Notes: generated by a model from the sequence alone, not told the origin. DNA of 24,894 nt from an uncultured Bacteroides sp. (GCA_902472795.1 CABROZ010000021.1:1-24894); one strand, 5' to 3'. Shown: positions 8,382 through 16,279, numbered from the stretch's first letter. Numbers and translations are program-made.

Positions 8382-8855
8382 ATGGAAGAACAACAGCAGC
8401 TGCAGCTCAACGAGCACAACAAACAGGAATATCCACCCATGCATACCTGCGAACATATTGTAAATCAGACAATGATCCGTCTGTTTGGTTGCGGACGGTC
8501 GGTGTCTGCACATATTGAACGGAAGAAGAGTAAATTGGATTACCGGCTCGAACACTGTCCGACAGAAGACGATGTGAAGCGTTTGGAAGATGCGGTGAAC
8601 GAAGTAATAGGACGCCACTTGTCCGTCACAACTGAATTTATTTCGCAAGACGAGGCAAAAGGGCGTTTCGATTTGAAGCGTTTGCCCGACGATGCATCGC
8701 AGACGGTACGTATTGTCAAGGTGGGCGACTATGACGAATGCTTGTGTATTGGCACACATGTTGCCAATACGTCCGAAATCGGAACTTTTAAAATCATCAG
8801 TCACGATTGGAACGAAGAAGATAAACGTTGGAGGATCCGTTTTAAACTGACTTAA
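8382..8855 (+). CDS. AlaX-like stand-alone tRNA-editing domain protein
   Basis: A 157-residue cytoplasmic protein that I read as a free-standing relative of the alanyl/threonyl-tRNA synthetase editing (tRNA_SAD) domain. The family's zinc motifs are present: H21-x3-H25 in MHTCEHIVNQ near the N-terminus and C122-x3-H126 in CIGTHVANTSEIGTFKI near the C-terminus. The latter closely follows the AlaX/AlaRS pattern CxGTHV-x-x-T-x-EIG. AlaX proteins hydrolyse mischarged Ser- or Gly-tRNA(Ala). The protein lacks the N-terminal glycine-rich motif region of larger AlaX forms and resembles the shortest class. The Q-rich start (EEQQQLQ) is probably a flexible tail. The substrate tRNA cannot be read from sequence. 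It stands alone between tRNA-Arg and the Hsp20 gene. Confidence 0.8.
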   Translation: MEEQQQLQLNEHNKQEYPPMHTCEHIVNQTMIRLFGCGRSVSAHIERKKSKLDYRLEHCPTEDDVKRLEDAVNEVIGRHLSVTTEFISQDEAKGRFDLKRLPDDASQTVRIVKVGDYDECLCIGTHVANTSEIGTFKIISHDWNEEDKRWRIRFKLT

Positions 8856-8885
8856 AACTTCCATTTGAATTTGTTTGATTACAAA

Positions 8886-8933
8886 ATGTCATAAAACAAG
8901 TAGAATAGTCATTGTTTTTGTGACATATTGTCA
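8886..8933 (+). promoter_or_regulatory. Palindromes upstream of the sigma-54 promoter (candidate activator sites)
   Basis: ATGTCATAAAACAA (8886-8899) is a near inverse of TTGTTTTTGTGACAT (8912-8926). The right arm overlaps a second perfect palindrome, TGACA-TAT-TGTCA (8921-8933). The centres lie about 54 and 75 nt before the predicted start point. Paired TGTCA-type half-sites are what a dimeric sigma-54 activator would need. The large inverted repeat could alternatively be a transcription stop for the upstream gene. Confidence 0.5.
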
Positions 8934-8954
8934 ATAAAGGCATCAAAAATCCAT

Positions 8955-8969
8955 TGGCACGGAGTTTGC
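8955..8969 (+). promoter_or_regulatory. Sigma-54 (RpoN) promoter of the Hsp20 gene
   Basis: TGGCACGGAGTTTGC matches the -24/-12 consensus TGGCACG-N4-TTGC at every defined position, with GG (8956-8957) and GC (8968-8969) separated by the required 10 nt. Transcription would start near 8981, leaving a leader of about 139 nt before hsp20. No TAnnTTTG box was found between this site and the ATG. Confidence 0.82.
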
Positions 8970-8980
8970 CATATCTATGG

Positions 8981-9071
8981 CGAACGACGGTTCGGAAGCC
9001 GAGGGCGAAAGACCGAGGGAACTTCCCGAAAGGGTGTTCCTGAAGAAAATGCCTGAGGAGTTTGGACAGGC
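8981..9071 (+). promoter_or_regulatory. Structured 5' leader of the Hsp20 mRNA
   Basis: Three local hairpins can be drawn. The first is CGAAC-GACG-GTTCG (8981-8994). The second is GGGAAC-TT-CCC-GAAA-GGG-T-GTTCCT (9017-9041), a two-part stem capped by a GNRA tetraloop. The third is GCCTG/CAGGC (9051-9055 with 9067-9071). The leader is clearly richer in G+C than the flanking intergenic DNA. TTCCT in the second hairpin could also pair, with one G-U, to the ribosome-binding AGGAG at 9106-9110. A regulatory RNA role, such as a temperature sensor or stability element, is inferred. Confidence 0.5.
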
Positions 9072-9105
9072 GTTCGGAATAAATTGAATGTTAAACTTAT
9101 AATAT

Positions 9106-9110
9106 AGGAG
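9106..9110 (+). promoter_or_regulatory. Ribosome binding site of hsp20
   Basis: AGGAG lies 9 nt before ATG 9120 and favours that codon over the adjacent in-frame ATG at 9123. A clear Shine-Dalgarno is unusual in this window, where most genes have weak or no such site. Confidence 0.6.
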
Positions 9111-9119
9111 ATTACAACT

Positions 9120-9551
9120 ATGATGCCTGTTAGAAGAAATCAAAATTGGTTACCGAGTATTTTTAATGACTTTTTTGATAACGATTGGATGGAAAAAGCA
9201 AATGCAACTGCTCCTGCCATCAATGTGTTCGAAACAGAAAAAGAATACAGAGTCGAGTTGGCTGCTCCTGGTATGACAAAGGATGATTTCAACGTTCATA
9301 TCGACGAAGATAACAACTTGGTCATCACAATGGAGAAGAAGAATGAAAGCAAGGACGAGGATAAGAAGGAAGGCCGCTATTTGCGTCGCGAGTTCTCATA
9401 CTCTAAGTTCCAGCAGACAATGATTCTGCCCGACGATGTAGATAAAGAACAAATCGCTGCTCATGTAGAAAACGGTGTGTTGAACATCGAATTGCCTAAG
9501 TTCACTGAGCAAGAGAAAGCTAAATCGAAAAAGGTAATCGACATTAAGTAA
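9120..9551 (+). CDS. Small heat shock protein, Hsp20/alpha-crystallin family
   Basis: The 143-residue product is an ATP-independent holdase chaperone that binds unfolding proteins and forms oligomers. The alpha-crystallin domain spans about residues 32-130. It begins at APAINVFETEKEYRVELAAPGM and contains the conserved end motif VENGVLNIELPK (the family's A-x-x-x-n-GVL). The short N-terminal arm carries NWLPSIFNDFFDNDW, and the tail KKVIDIK supplies an I/V-x-I-type anchor for oligomer assembly. The length is typical for bacterial Hsp20. The gene is monocistronic: a sigma-54 promoter and structured leader lie upstream and a strong terminator downstream. Control by RpoN and a stress-responsive activator is therefore predicted. 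Confidence 0.95.
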   Translation: MMPVRRNQNWLPSIFNDFFDNDWMEKANATAPAINVFETEKEYRVELAAPGMTKDDFNVHIDEDNNLVITMEKKNESKDEDKKEGRYLRREFSYSKFQQTMILPDDVDKEQIAAHVENGVLNIELPKFTEQEKAKSKKVIDIK

Positions 9552-9607
9552 TATTCCGGTAATTAAGTCATATGCCTCACGAAAGTGGTAGGTGTATGAT
9601 GATTGAA

Positions 9608-9652
9608 AAGTGGTCACGTACGTGGAATAAATGTGCGTGGCCACTTTTTTTT
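9608..9652 (+). terminator. Intrinsic terminator after hsp20
   Basis: AAGTGGTCACG (9608-9618) pairs with CGTGGCCACTT (9636-9646), 11 bp with one G-U. It runs straight into a T tract. Confidence 0.9.
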
Positions 9653-9670
9653 ATGTTTTCCGTGACAATT

Positions 9671-9704
9671 TTACGTTGTGTAACGTTTGTTACAACTATC
9701 GTAA
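9671..9704 (+). repeat. Interrupted palindrome upstream of the TPR gene
   Basis: The outer arms are TTACG and CGTAA. The inner arms are TTGTgTAAC and GTTACAA around GTTT. It lies 25 nt before the -33 box of the TPR gene promoter, a position suitable for an operator, but no regulator can be named. Confidence 0.45.
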
Positions 9705-9728
9705 AAAACTCAAAAAAGTTAAAAAGGT

Positions 9729-9759
9729 TTTGATGACTGCTTTCTGTCTGTTACCTTTG
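9729..9759 (+). promoter_or_regulatory. Promoter of the TPR protein gene
   Basis: TTTG (9729-9732) and TACCTTTG (9752-9759) are separated by exactly 19 nt, a textbook Bacteroidetes promoter, ending 29 nt before ATG 9789. Confidence 0.85.
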
Positions 9760-9788
9760 AGAAGTCGATTTATAAACAACTAAAGCAT

Positions 9789-10547
9789 ATGAAAAAATTA
9801 ATCTTATCTCTTGCACTTTGTTGTGCAGCAACTACTTTTTTTGCGCAGGAAGCTGCAGATCCTGCAAAACTGATCAATGAAGGTAAAGCCGCCCTTGAAG
9901 CAAAGAACTACCAGGAAGCTTACACAAAATTCAGCACTTATCTGACACAAACCAATAATCAGGACTCTGTTATTGCCTATAATTGTGGTGTATGTGCCGA
10001 TAAAATCAAGAAACCGGCCGAAGCCGTTAAGTATTTCGATATTGCCGTTCAGAAGAAATATAATCTGGCCAATGCATACATCGGAAAAGCCGGTGCATTG
10101 AAAGACTTAAAGAAAAACGATGAGTATGTAGCTACATTGAAAGAAGGTTTGGAAGCTGTTCCCGGCAACAAGACATTGACCAAGCTGTATTCTAACTATT
10201 ATATCAACGCCGGTATCACTGCTCAGAAAGCCGGTAAGATAGAAGAAGCCGAAGAAGCTTACAAGCAAGTGCTGGCTTTCCAGGAAAACAATGTGAATGC
10301 ATTGTACAGTTTGGGCGCATTGTATTTCAATAATGGTGCAACTATCCTGAGAAAAGCCACTCCGCTGGCTTCTTCCGATCGTGCAAAATACGATGAAGAG
10401 GCTGCCAAGGCTGACAACGACTTCAAAGAAGCTAAAGTATATTTGGAAAAACTCGTTCCGCTGTTGTCTGCTGACAAACCGGCTCAAAAGAAAATGTTGG
10501 ATAATGCCAACAATCTGTTGAAGCAGGTGGCAGAGCAGTTGAAATGA
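9789..10547 (+). CDS. Secreted tetratricopeptide repeat protein
   Basis: A 252-residue protein with a type I signal peptide (MKKLILSLALCCAATTFFAQ, cleavage likely after FFA), so it should be periplasmic or outer-membrane associated. The rest is helical TPR repeats. A first repeat (INEGKAALEAKNYQEAYTKF) starts near residue 29. Further units are near 60-92 (AYNCGVCADKIKKPAEAVKYF), 94-126 and 132-165 (NAGITAQKAGKIEEAEEAYK), with another helix pair near 170-230. TPR arrays mediate protein-protein contacts; no catalytic motif is visible. It is monocistronic, with its own promoter and terminator. The partner is unknown. Confidence 0.88.
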   Translation: MKKLILSLALCCAATTFFAQEAADPAKLINEGKAALEAKNYQEAYTKFSTYLTQTNNQDSVIAYNCGVCADKIKKPAEAVKYFDIAVQKKYNLANAYIGKAGALKDLKKNDEYVATLKEGLEAVPGNKTLTKLYSNYYINAGITAQKAGKIEEAEEAYKQVLAFQENNVNALYSLGALYFNNGATILRKATPLASSDRAKYDEEAAKADNDFKEAKVYLEKLVPLLSADKPAQKKMLDNANNLLKQVAEQLK

Positions 10548-10568
10548 GCATTTGTATCGATAGGTTTG

Positions 10569-10600
10569 AAAGGTGGGAGACGGGTTCTTCCACCTTTTTT
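10569..10600 (+). terminator. Intrinsic terminator after the TPR gene
   Basis: AAGGTGG (10570-10576) pairs with CCACCTT (10590-10596), followed by a T run to 10600. Confidence 0.85.
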
Positions 10601-10939
10601 GCGTTTATAAGGATCTGGGTGGCTTGGGTCGGTGAGGCTTTTTTGTGGTTCTGCAATAAAGGGGCATGCCTTTTCATTCTCCTTCGTTTTTTAATAGAAA
10701 GTTCTTAGCTTTTTTGTTTTCGTGTTAAAATGTATAATATTTCTGCTGTTCGCTTACAGATTGAAATCTCCTGTGCAAACAGAAGGAAAATATTTGCTGA
10801 AAGGCGTTTGCAATGTCTTTCTATAGCTTAAAAAAAGTAGCATAGTTGTAATATAAATCTAATTTTAATTAGTTATATTTGCAACTCGGAACATAAATTA
10901 ATGTTTAATTAACACTATCTATTAACTAAAAGAAGGATT
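10601..10939 (+). other. Intergenic region before the TonB-dependent receptor gene
   Basis: No plausible gene is present in 339 nt. Apart from the receptor promoter near its end and a short GGCATGCC palindrome around 10664, I see nothing definite. The last 100 nt are very A+T rich. Confidence 0.5.
10874..10881 (+). promoter_or_regulatory. Candidate -7 box for the TonB-dependent receptor operon
   Basis: TATATTTG fits TAnnTTTG and lies 58 nt before ATG 10940. A TTG at 10846-10848 is too far upstream to be a proper -33 box, so expression may need an activator. Confidence 0.5.
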
Positions 10940-13675
10940 ATGAGAAGAAATCTAATTCATTTCCTGTTAGTTGCTGTGATGTCTGTGATCAGCTCGTATG
11001 CGATGGCTCAGACAACAGTAAAAGGTCAGCTTGTTGACTCGGAAACAGGTGAACCGTTAGTGGGAGCTGCCGTAATGGTAGAAGGTACTACGCAAGGTTC
11101 GGTAACCGACATCGATGGTTATTTCCAGCAAAGCGTTGCTCCGAATGCTACATTGGTATTCAAGTACGTAGGTTACAAGGATCTGAAGCAGAAAATCACA
11201 CAGAAGGGTGCTTCTGTTGATTTAGGGGTTGTCAAGATGCAGCCGGATGCAGTATTGTTGAATGACGTAGTTGTCACTTCTTCCGTGGCCATTGCCCGAA
11301 AAACGCCGGTTGCTGTATCGACAGTGGAACCCGTGTTCATCGAAGAAAAGTTAGGAACAAAAGAATTTCCTGAAATTTTGAAGTCAACTCCGGGTGTATA
11401 TGCTACCAAGCAAGGTGGTGGTTTTGGTGATTCTCGTATCAATATGCGTGGTTTTGAGTCCGAGAATATCGCTGTCATGATCAATGGCGTGCCGATGAAC
11501 GATATGGAGTGGGGAGGTGTTTATTGGTCTAATTGGGCCGGCCTTTCAGATGTGACACGCAGCATGCAGACACAACGCGGTTTAGGTGCTTCTAAAGTAT
11601 CTGCTCCTTCAGTGGGTGGTTCTATCAATATTGTAACCAACTCTGTAGAGGCAAAGAAAGGTGGATCTGTCTCTTATGCGATGGGAAATGACGGTTACAA
11701 TAAGATCATGTTCAACGTATCGACAGGCATGAGCAAGTCTGGCTGGGCTTTGACATTGCTGGGTGCCAAAACATGGGCCGATGGATATATCCAAGGTACG
11801 GAATACGAGGCTTACAACTGGTTTATCAATATCGCAAAACGCATTAACGATAATCATCAGATTTCGTTCACAGCTTTTGGTGCTCCTCAGTGGCACAATC
11901 AGCGTAACAACAACGACGGTTTGACTATCGAAGGTTGGCAGACACTTGCTAAAAAATACATGAACGGTGACAGCCCTTACAAGTATAATCCGACTTTTGG
12001 CTATGGCTTGAATGGTGAGAGAAAGACTTCTGCCCGCAATGCTTACCACAAACCTCAGCTTTCTTTGAATCACTTGTGGCAGATTGACAGCAAGTCTTCT
12101 TTGAGTACAGCTTTGTACGCATCTATCGGTAACGGTTACGGATATGCCGGTCAAGGCTTTACTTCTTCTGACAGAAGCAACTGGTATGGTGCTTCTTATG
12201 GTACATTGAACACTACTTTCCGTCACGAAGACGGTACTTTTGCTTATGATGAAATCTATAAGCTGAATCAGGAGAGCGATACCGGTTCGAAGATGGCGAT
12301 GTCCAAGTCCTATAACAAGCACACTTGGATTGGTTTGCTTTCTACTTATACTACCAAGTTCGGTGAATATGTCGATTTCTATGGCGGTGTTGACTTCCGT
12401 TATTATAAGGGTGTGCATACCAATGAATTGTGCGACCTTTACGGTGGCGACTATTACATCGATTCTTCCTCTCGTCAGAATGTATTGGTTGCCAACAATG
12501 CGGCCGCAGCGGTTGGTTCAGCTTTCGTCAATCAGAAGTTGCAGGTAGGCGATGTAGTTTATCGTGATTATGATGGCTATACCGTACAAGAGGGTGTGTT
12601 TGCACAGGCCGAATATAACCGTGACAAACTGAGTGCCTTTGTTGCCGGATCTATTTCAAATACTGGTTATTGGCGTTATGACCGCTTCTACTATGATGCC
12701 GATCATGCCAAGTCTAAGACAGTGAACTTCTTGGGATGGACAGCCAAGGGAGGTTTGAATTACAACCTTACTGACAATCATAATGTTTTTGCCAACATTG
12801 GTTATATCAGCCGTGCTCCTTTCTTCTCAGGAGGTGCATTCCTGCAATCTACAACCAGCAACCTGACCAACCCGGATGCAGTCAATGAGAAGGTATTTTC
12901 GGCAGAATTGGGTTATGGTTTCCGTTCGGAATATCTGACTGCCAACCTGAACTTGTATCACACGAAGTGGTTGAACAAGACCATGAGCCGTGGTATCGAT
13001 TTGAAGAACCGTGACGGTGAATTTGTTGATCGTATCAGCATCAACATGAGTGGTGTAAACGCTATTCACCAGGGTATTGAGTTGGATTTGGTTGCTAAAC
13101 CGTTCAGATGGTTGGATGTTCGTGGTATGTTCTCTATGGGATACTGGCGCTGGAATTGCGATGCGAAAGGTTACTTCTACGACTCGACCGGTCAGCCTGT
13201 AAAGAGTTGGACTTCTGAGGGTGAGATTACTCATGCTTCAGGTATCCAGGCCGAAGACCATGCTTCGATGACTATTCACCTGAATGATACCAAAGTTGGT
13301 AACTCGGCACAGACAACAGCTGCTTTGGGATTGGATGCCAAGATTACGAAAGACCTTAGTGTAGGTGTCGATTGGAACTACTACGGACGCAACTATGCTG
13401 AGTGGTCATTCAATTCGAGCGACCTGGTAGCCAACGGCGAGAAGTCATACGACAATCCTTGGAGAATTCCTGATGCCAATGTGTTCGACCTGAGTGCCAG
13501 ATATCGTTTCAAGATTGGTAATATCAATGCTACGCTTTATGGTAATATAGATAATGTATTCAATCAGGAATATATTACCGATGCCATCGATGGTGCTTCA
13601 CACACTTGGGAAGACGCTCGAGTATTTTACGCTTGGGGTCGTACGTACAGTGTCAGACTGAAACTTAATTTTTAA
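10940..13675 (+). CDS. TonB-dependent outer-membrane receptor
   Basis: A 911-residue outer-membrane transporter that would take up a ligand using TonB-ExbBD energy. A signal peptide ends at YAMA-Q (residue 23/24). Residues about 26-110 form a CarboxypepD_reg-like domain (VKGQLVDSETGEPLVGAAVMVEG). The plug follows, with NDVVVTSSVA, FPEILKSTPGVYATKQGGGFGD, INMRGFESENIAVMINGVPM and SVGGSINIVTN. The remaining roughly 650 residues are barrel strands ending in YSVRLKLNF with the terminal Phe needed for insertion. It is not accompanied by a SusD gene. A lipoprotein with OB-fold-like repeats follows only 21 nt later and a nuclease lipoprotein after that, so the substrate may be a nucleic acid breakdown product; this is inference. 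AAGGA at 10933-10937 is a plausible ribosome site. Confidence 0.93.
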   Translation: MRRNLIHFLLVAVMSVISSYAMAQTTVKGQLVDSETGEPLVGAAVMVEGTTQGSVTDIDGYFQQSVAPNATLVFKYVGYKDLKQKITQKGASVDLGVVKMQPDAVLLNDVVVTSSVAIARKTPVAVSTVEPVFIEEKLGTKEFPEILKSTPGVYATKQGGGFGDSRINMRGFESENIAVMINGVPMNDMEWGGVYWSNWAGLSDVTRSMQTQRGLGASKVSAPSVGGSINIVTNSVEAKKGGSVSYAMGNDGYNKIMFNVSTGMSKSGWALTLLGAKTWADGYIQGTEYEAYNWFINIAKRINDNHQISFTAFGAPQWHNQRNNNDGLTIEGWQTLAKKYMNGDSPYKYNPTFGYGLNGERKTSARNAYHKPQLSLNHLWQIDSKSSLSTALYASIGNGYGYAGQGFTSSDRSNWYGASYGTLNTTFRHEDGTFAYDEIYKLNQESDTGSKMAMSKSYNKHTWIGLLSTYTTKFGEYVDFYGGVDFRYYKGVHTNELCDLYGGDYYIDSSSRQNVLVANNAAAAVGSAFVNQKLQVGDVVYRDYDGYTVQEGVFAQAEYNRDKLSAFVAGSISNTGYWRYDRFYYDADHAKSKTVNFLGWTAKGGLNYNLTDNHNVFANIGYISRAPFFSGGAFLQSTTSNLTNPDAVNEKVFSAELGYGFRSEYLTANLNLYHTKWLNKTMSRGIDLKNRDGEFVDRISINMSGVNAIHQGIELDLVAKPFRWLDVRGMFSMGYWRWNCDAKGYFYDSTGQPVKSWTSEGEITHASGIQAEDHASMTIHLNDTKVGNSAQTTAALGLDAKITKDLSVGVDWNYYGRNYAEWSFNSSDLVANGEKSYDNPWRIPDANVFDLSARYRFKIGNINATLYGNIDNVFNQEYITDAIDGASHTWEDARVFYAWGRTYSVRLKLNF

Positions 13676-13696
13676 TCTTTAAAGTTAGTCGATTTT

Positions 13697-16255
13697 ATGA
13701 AAAGAAAATATATAATCCCCGTAATGGCATCGTTGCTTGCATTAGGCGCTTGCGATTACAATGAAGATAACTTTGCTGGGCTCGACGAGATGACCCGTCC
13801 TACTGATGTACGGAATGACACCCTTCGTCTGGTTGATTCAGATTATGCGGCAATCGCCAATAACAGCACCAATAAGGAGATTGCCTTGTCCAAGGATCCC
13901 GAAGGGAAAACCTATGAGGCTGCTTTGGCTGCTGTAGGAGCCAATAAATACTTTACGGAAGATGCACCGGCTGCCTGGTATCTGCCTGTATTCATTTCCG
14001 GCAAGTTCCCTTATTTGGACGACAATTCTAAGGTTACGGTTTATTATAACAACTTTGAGAATCTGCCCGAATATCTGAAGGATTTCAATGGCATTACGGC
14101 TTACGACTTGTCAAGTGACGATTACAAGGTTGCTTGGGGAGAAGGGGTCAATGTTTCTTTCCTGTCACCTTCTACAATAAGCAAGATTCCTTCTATTTTG
14201 AAAGAAAGCATCTCCAATCCGGCCGATGGTGCTATTCGCGTAGTGAATTATGCATATTCGGATACAGAACCAAGTTTTGGTGGTGATGGAGGTGTCGTAG
14301 AAGAAACTTATAATGATATTTCCGAGATCATTGCAGGAGGAACAGGTAGTTATAAGGCTAAAGGAGAAGTTTTGGCTACTTACGCCCGTGGTTTCTTGTT
14401 GGGCGATAAAACCGGTTCCATTCTTGTCTATCTGAACAATCCGGCCAATTATTCGATTGGCGATATCGTGACAGTTGCCGGTGAAACTTCACAATATTCC
14501 GGTTTTGCCCAGTTCACACAGAATGCAGAAATTGCGTTGGTTGAACGAAGTGAAGAATTTAAATATCCGTCAGCTACCAGCATGAGCGGTGCCGAAATGG
14601 ATGCATGGACTAAAGATGCTGTTGTGAAATATGTATCTATCACTGGTAAGCTGGTTATCTCAGGTTCATACTACAATCTGGAAGTGGATGGTGCAGAACA
14701 TCAGGGTTCCATTTCTTATCCCGCAGCAGGTCTGGTTGGCGAGGAACTGAATGACAAGACCGTGACTGTGACCGGTTATCTGATTGGTTACTCTAATAAG
14801 TACGTGAATATGATGGCCACTTCTGTTGCAGAGTCGGGTACTCAGTCTGAATATACACCTGTTGGCGTCATCTCTTTGTCTGCGGCTGGTGACTATAAGG
14901 CTAAAGGGACGGTAGCTGCTATTTATGGTCGTGGTTTCTTGTTAAATGATGGAACGGGTTCTATCTTGGTTTATCTGAATAAGGCTCCTGAAAATAAAAT
15001 CGGAGATATCGTAACTGTATCAGGAAAGACCTCAAGTTATGCCGGATTTATGCAATTTGGCAACAGCAGTGTGGTTGAAAAAGTAGGTGAAACGTCATTT
15101 AAGTATCCGGCAGTACGTTCTTTGACCGGTGCCGATATGGATGCTTATTTGGAATTGCCTTATGTAGCTTATGTTGCATACGAAGGAACATTGGAGATTG
15201 ATGGCTACTATTACAATGTAACAGTTGACGGTGCTGAAACGGCTGTGGGTAGCATATCTTACGTACCCGATGGTATGGTTGATCCGGCTTTGAATGGCAA
15301 GAAGGTTGTTGTGACCGGTTATTCGATTGGTGTAAGTGGCAGTCGCTATGTCAATACAATGGCTGTTAAGGTGGAAGAGGCTACTGCTGCTACACGTGCG
15401 GCATTGGCCATGACCCGTGCTGCTGTCACTCCGAACACTTCTGCTGTCTATCGCTACAACGGTTCTTCCCAAACCTGGAGCAAGTATTCTACTGATGCTG
15501 CCGATATCGCTGTTTTGCAGCCGGCCGATTACACTCAGATGGGATACTCCTACGTAAGCAAGCCTGCTGAAACTTTGCCGGTTTACCTGCAACGTACTTA
15601 TCCTTATGCTAAGACAAACGATGTAGTGGCCGTTGTTTACAATTCCAATAGCGACGGTGCAATTGCTGCAACCGAGTTCACTTACGACGGTGCGGCATGG
15701 ACACAAACTACTGTAGCTTCTTCAAGCATCATCACTTTCCAGAAGACAGGAGGTGAATGGGTTGAAGCTCGTGTTTATTTAGAGTCTTCTTTACTGAATG
15801 GTGAAAGCGGTGGCTTCACTGCACAGGATATCGAGCTCTCCGGTTTGTCGTTTGTTTGGAAGCTTGACAATTCTTATGGTTGGAAAGGATCCGGATACTC
15901 AAGTGGTAATAAAGAGGCTGAAAGCTGGCTGATTTCTCCGGAAATTGACTTGACAAAGGCTGTTGCTCCGAACATGGTATTTGATGTAGCTATCAATTTC
16001 TTGGAAGGAAATGACTTGAAGAATCACTTGAATGCGAAGATTTCTACTGATTTCTCGGGCGACGCTACTACGGCTACTTGGGAAACTCTGGAAATCAACG
16101 GATGGCCTGAAGGTTCAAGCTGGGATTTCAACACCATCGAACCTGTCAGCCTGTCACACTTTGTCGGTCAGAAGATCCGTCTTGCTTTCCACTATAAGAG
16201 TACCGCTGCGGTTGCTCCTACTGTCGAAATCAAGAATATCTCTATCAAGGAATAA
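13697..16255 (+). CDS. Surface lipoprotein with duplicated OB-fold-like block (DUF5689-like) and C-terminal jelly-roll domain
   Basis: An 852-residue lipoprotein: MKRKYIIPVMASLLALGAC has a lipobox (LGAC, C19), and the following DYNED is acidic, as in Bacteroidetes surface-export signals. Residues 219-399 and 400-about 570 are tandem copies. Each begins YKAKG, runs through RGFLL-x-D-x-TGSILVYL and IGDIVTV-x-G-x-T-x-x-Y-GF, and ends in a second beta unit (YYN-x-x-VDGAE, VVVTGY). Both units look like OB-folds related to DUF5689 and nucleic-acid-binding OB families. A degenerate module occurs at both ends (YLPVFISGKFPY near 95, LPVYLQRTYPYA near 635). Residues about 690-852 resemble a choice-of-anchor J/DUF5017 carbohydrate-binding-like jelly roll. 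The gene is 21 nt after the receptor and probably encodes its surface partner. The ligand is not known; OB-folds can also bind proteins or glycans. Confidence 0.8.
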   Translation: MKRKYIIPVMASLLALGACDYNEDNFAGLDEMTRPTDVRNDTLRLVDSDYAAIANNSTNKEIALSKDPEGKTYEAALAAVGANKYFTEDAPAAWYLPVFISGKFPYLDDNSKVTVYYNNFENLPEYLKDFNGITAYDLSSDDYKVAWGEGVNVSFLSPSTISKIPSILKESISNPADGAIRVVNYAYSDTEPSFGGDGGVVEETYNDISEIIAGGTGSYKAKGEVLATYARGFLLGDKTGSILVYLNNPANYSIGDIVTVAGETSQYSGFAQFTQNAEIALVERSEEFKYPSATSMSGAEMDAWTKDAVVKYVSITGKLVISGSYYNLEVDGAEHQGSISYPAAGLVGEELNDKTVTVTGYLIGYSNKYVNMMATSVAESGTQSEYTPVGVISLSAAGDYKAKGTVAAIYGRGFLLNDGTGSILVYLNKAPENKIGDIVTVSGKTSSYAGFMQFGNSSVVEKVGETSFKYPAVRSLTGADMDAYLELPYVAYVAYEGTLEIDGYYYNVTVDGAETAVGSISYVPDGMVDPALNGKKVVVTGYSIGVSGSRYVNTMAVKVEEATAATRAALAMTRAAVTPNTSAVYRYNGSSQTWSKYSTDAADIAVLQPADYTQMGYSYVSKPAETLPVYLQRTYPYAKTNDVVAVVYNSNSDGAIAATEFTYDGAAWTQTTVASSSIITFQKTGGEWVEARVYLESSLLNGESGGFTAQDIELSGLSFVWKLDNSYGWKGSGYSSGNKEAESWLISPEIDLTKAVAPNMVFDVAINFLEGNDLKNHLNAKISTDFSGDATTATWETLEINGWPEGSSWDFNTIEPVSLSHFVGQKIRLAFHYKSTAAVAPTVEIKNISIKE
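14351..15380 (+). repeat. Internal tandem duplication of about 543 bp within the OB-fold lipoprotein gene
   Basis: TATAAGGCTAAAGG occurs at 14351 and again at 14894, and the similarity continues through the block (for example CGTGGTTTCTTGTT in both copies). The offset is 543 nt, exactly 181 codons, so the frame is kept. The copies have diverged clearly, pointing to an old duplication. Confidence 0.85.
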
Positions 16256-16279
16256 GACGTAAGTTGAATAGATAAAAGG

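Noticed and set aside
8977..9087. 36-codon plus-strand frame between the sigma-54 promoter and hsp20
   Set aside because: Its ATG lies about 4 nt upstream of the predicted sigma-54 start point and has no ribosome site. The stretch is better explained as a folded leader.
8943..9143. 66-codon minus-strand frame over the hsp20 leader
   Set aside because: Opposite to the promoter and leader, with no family features.
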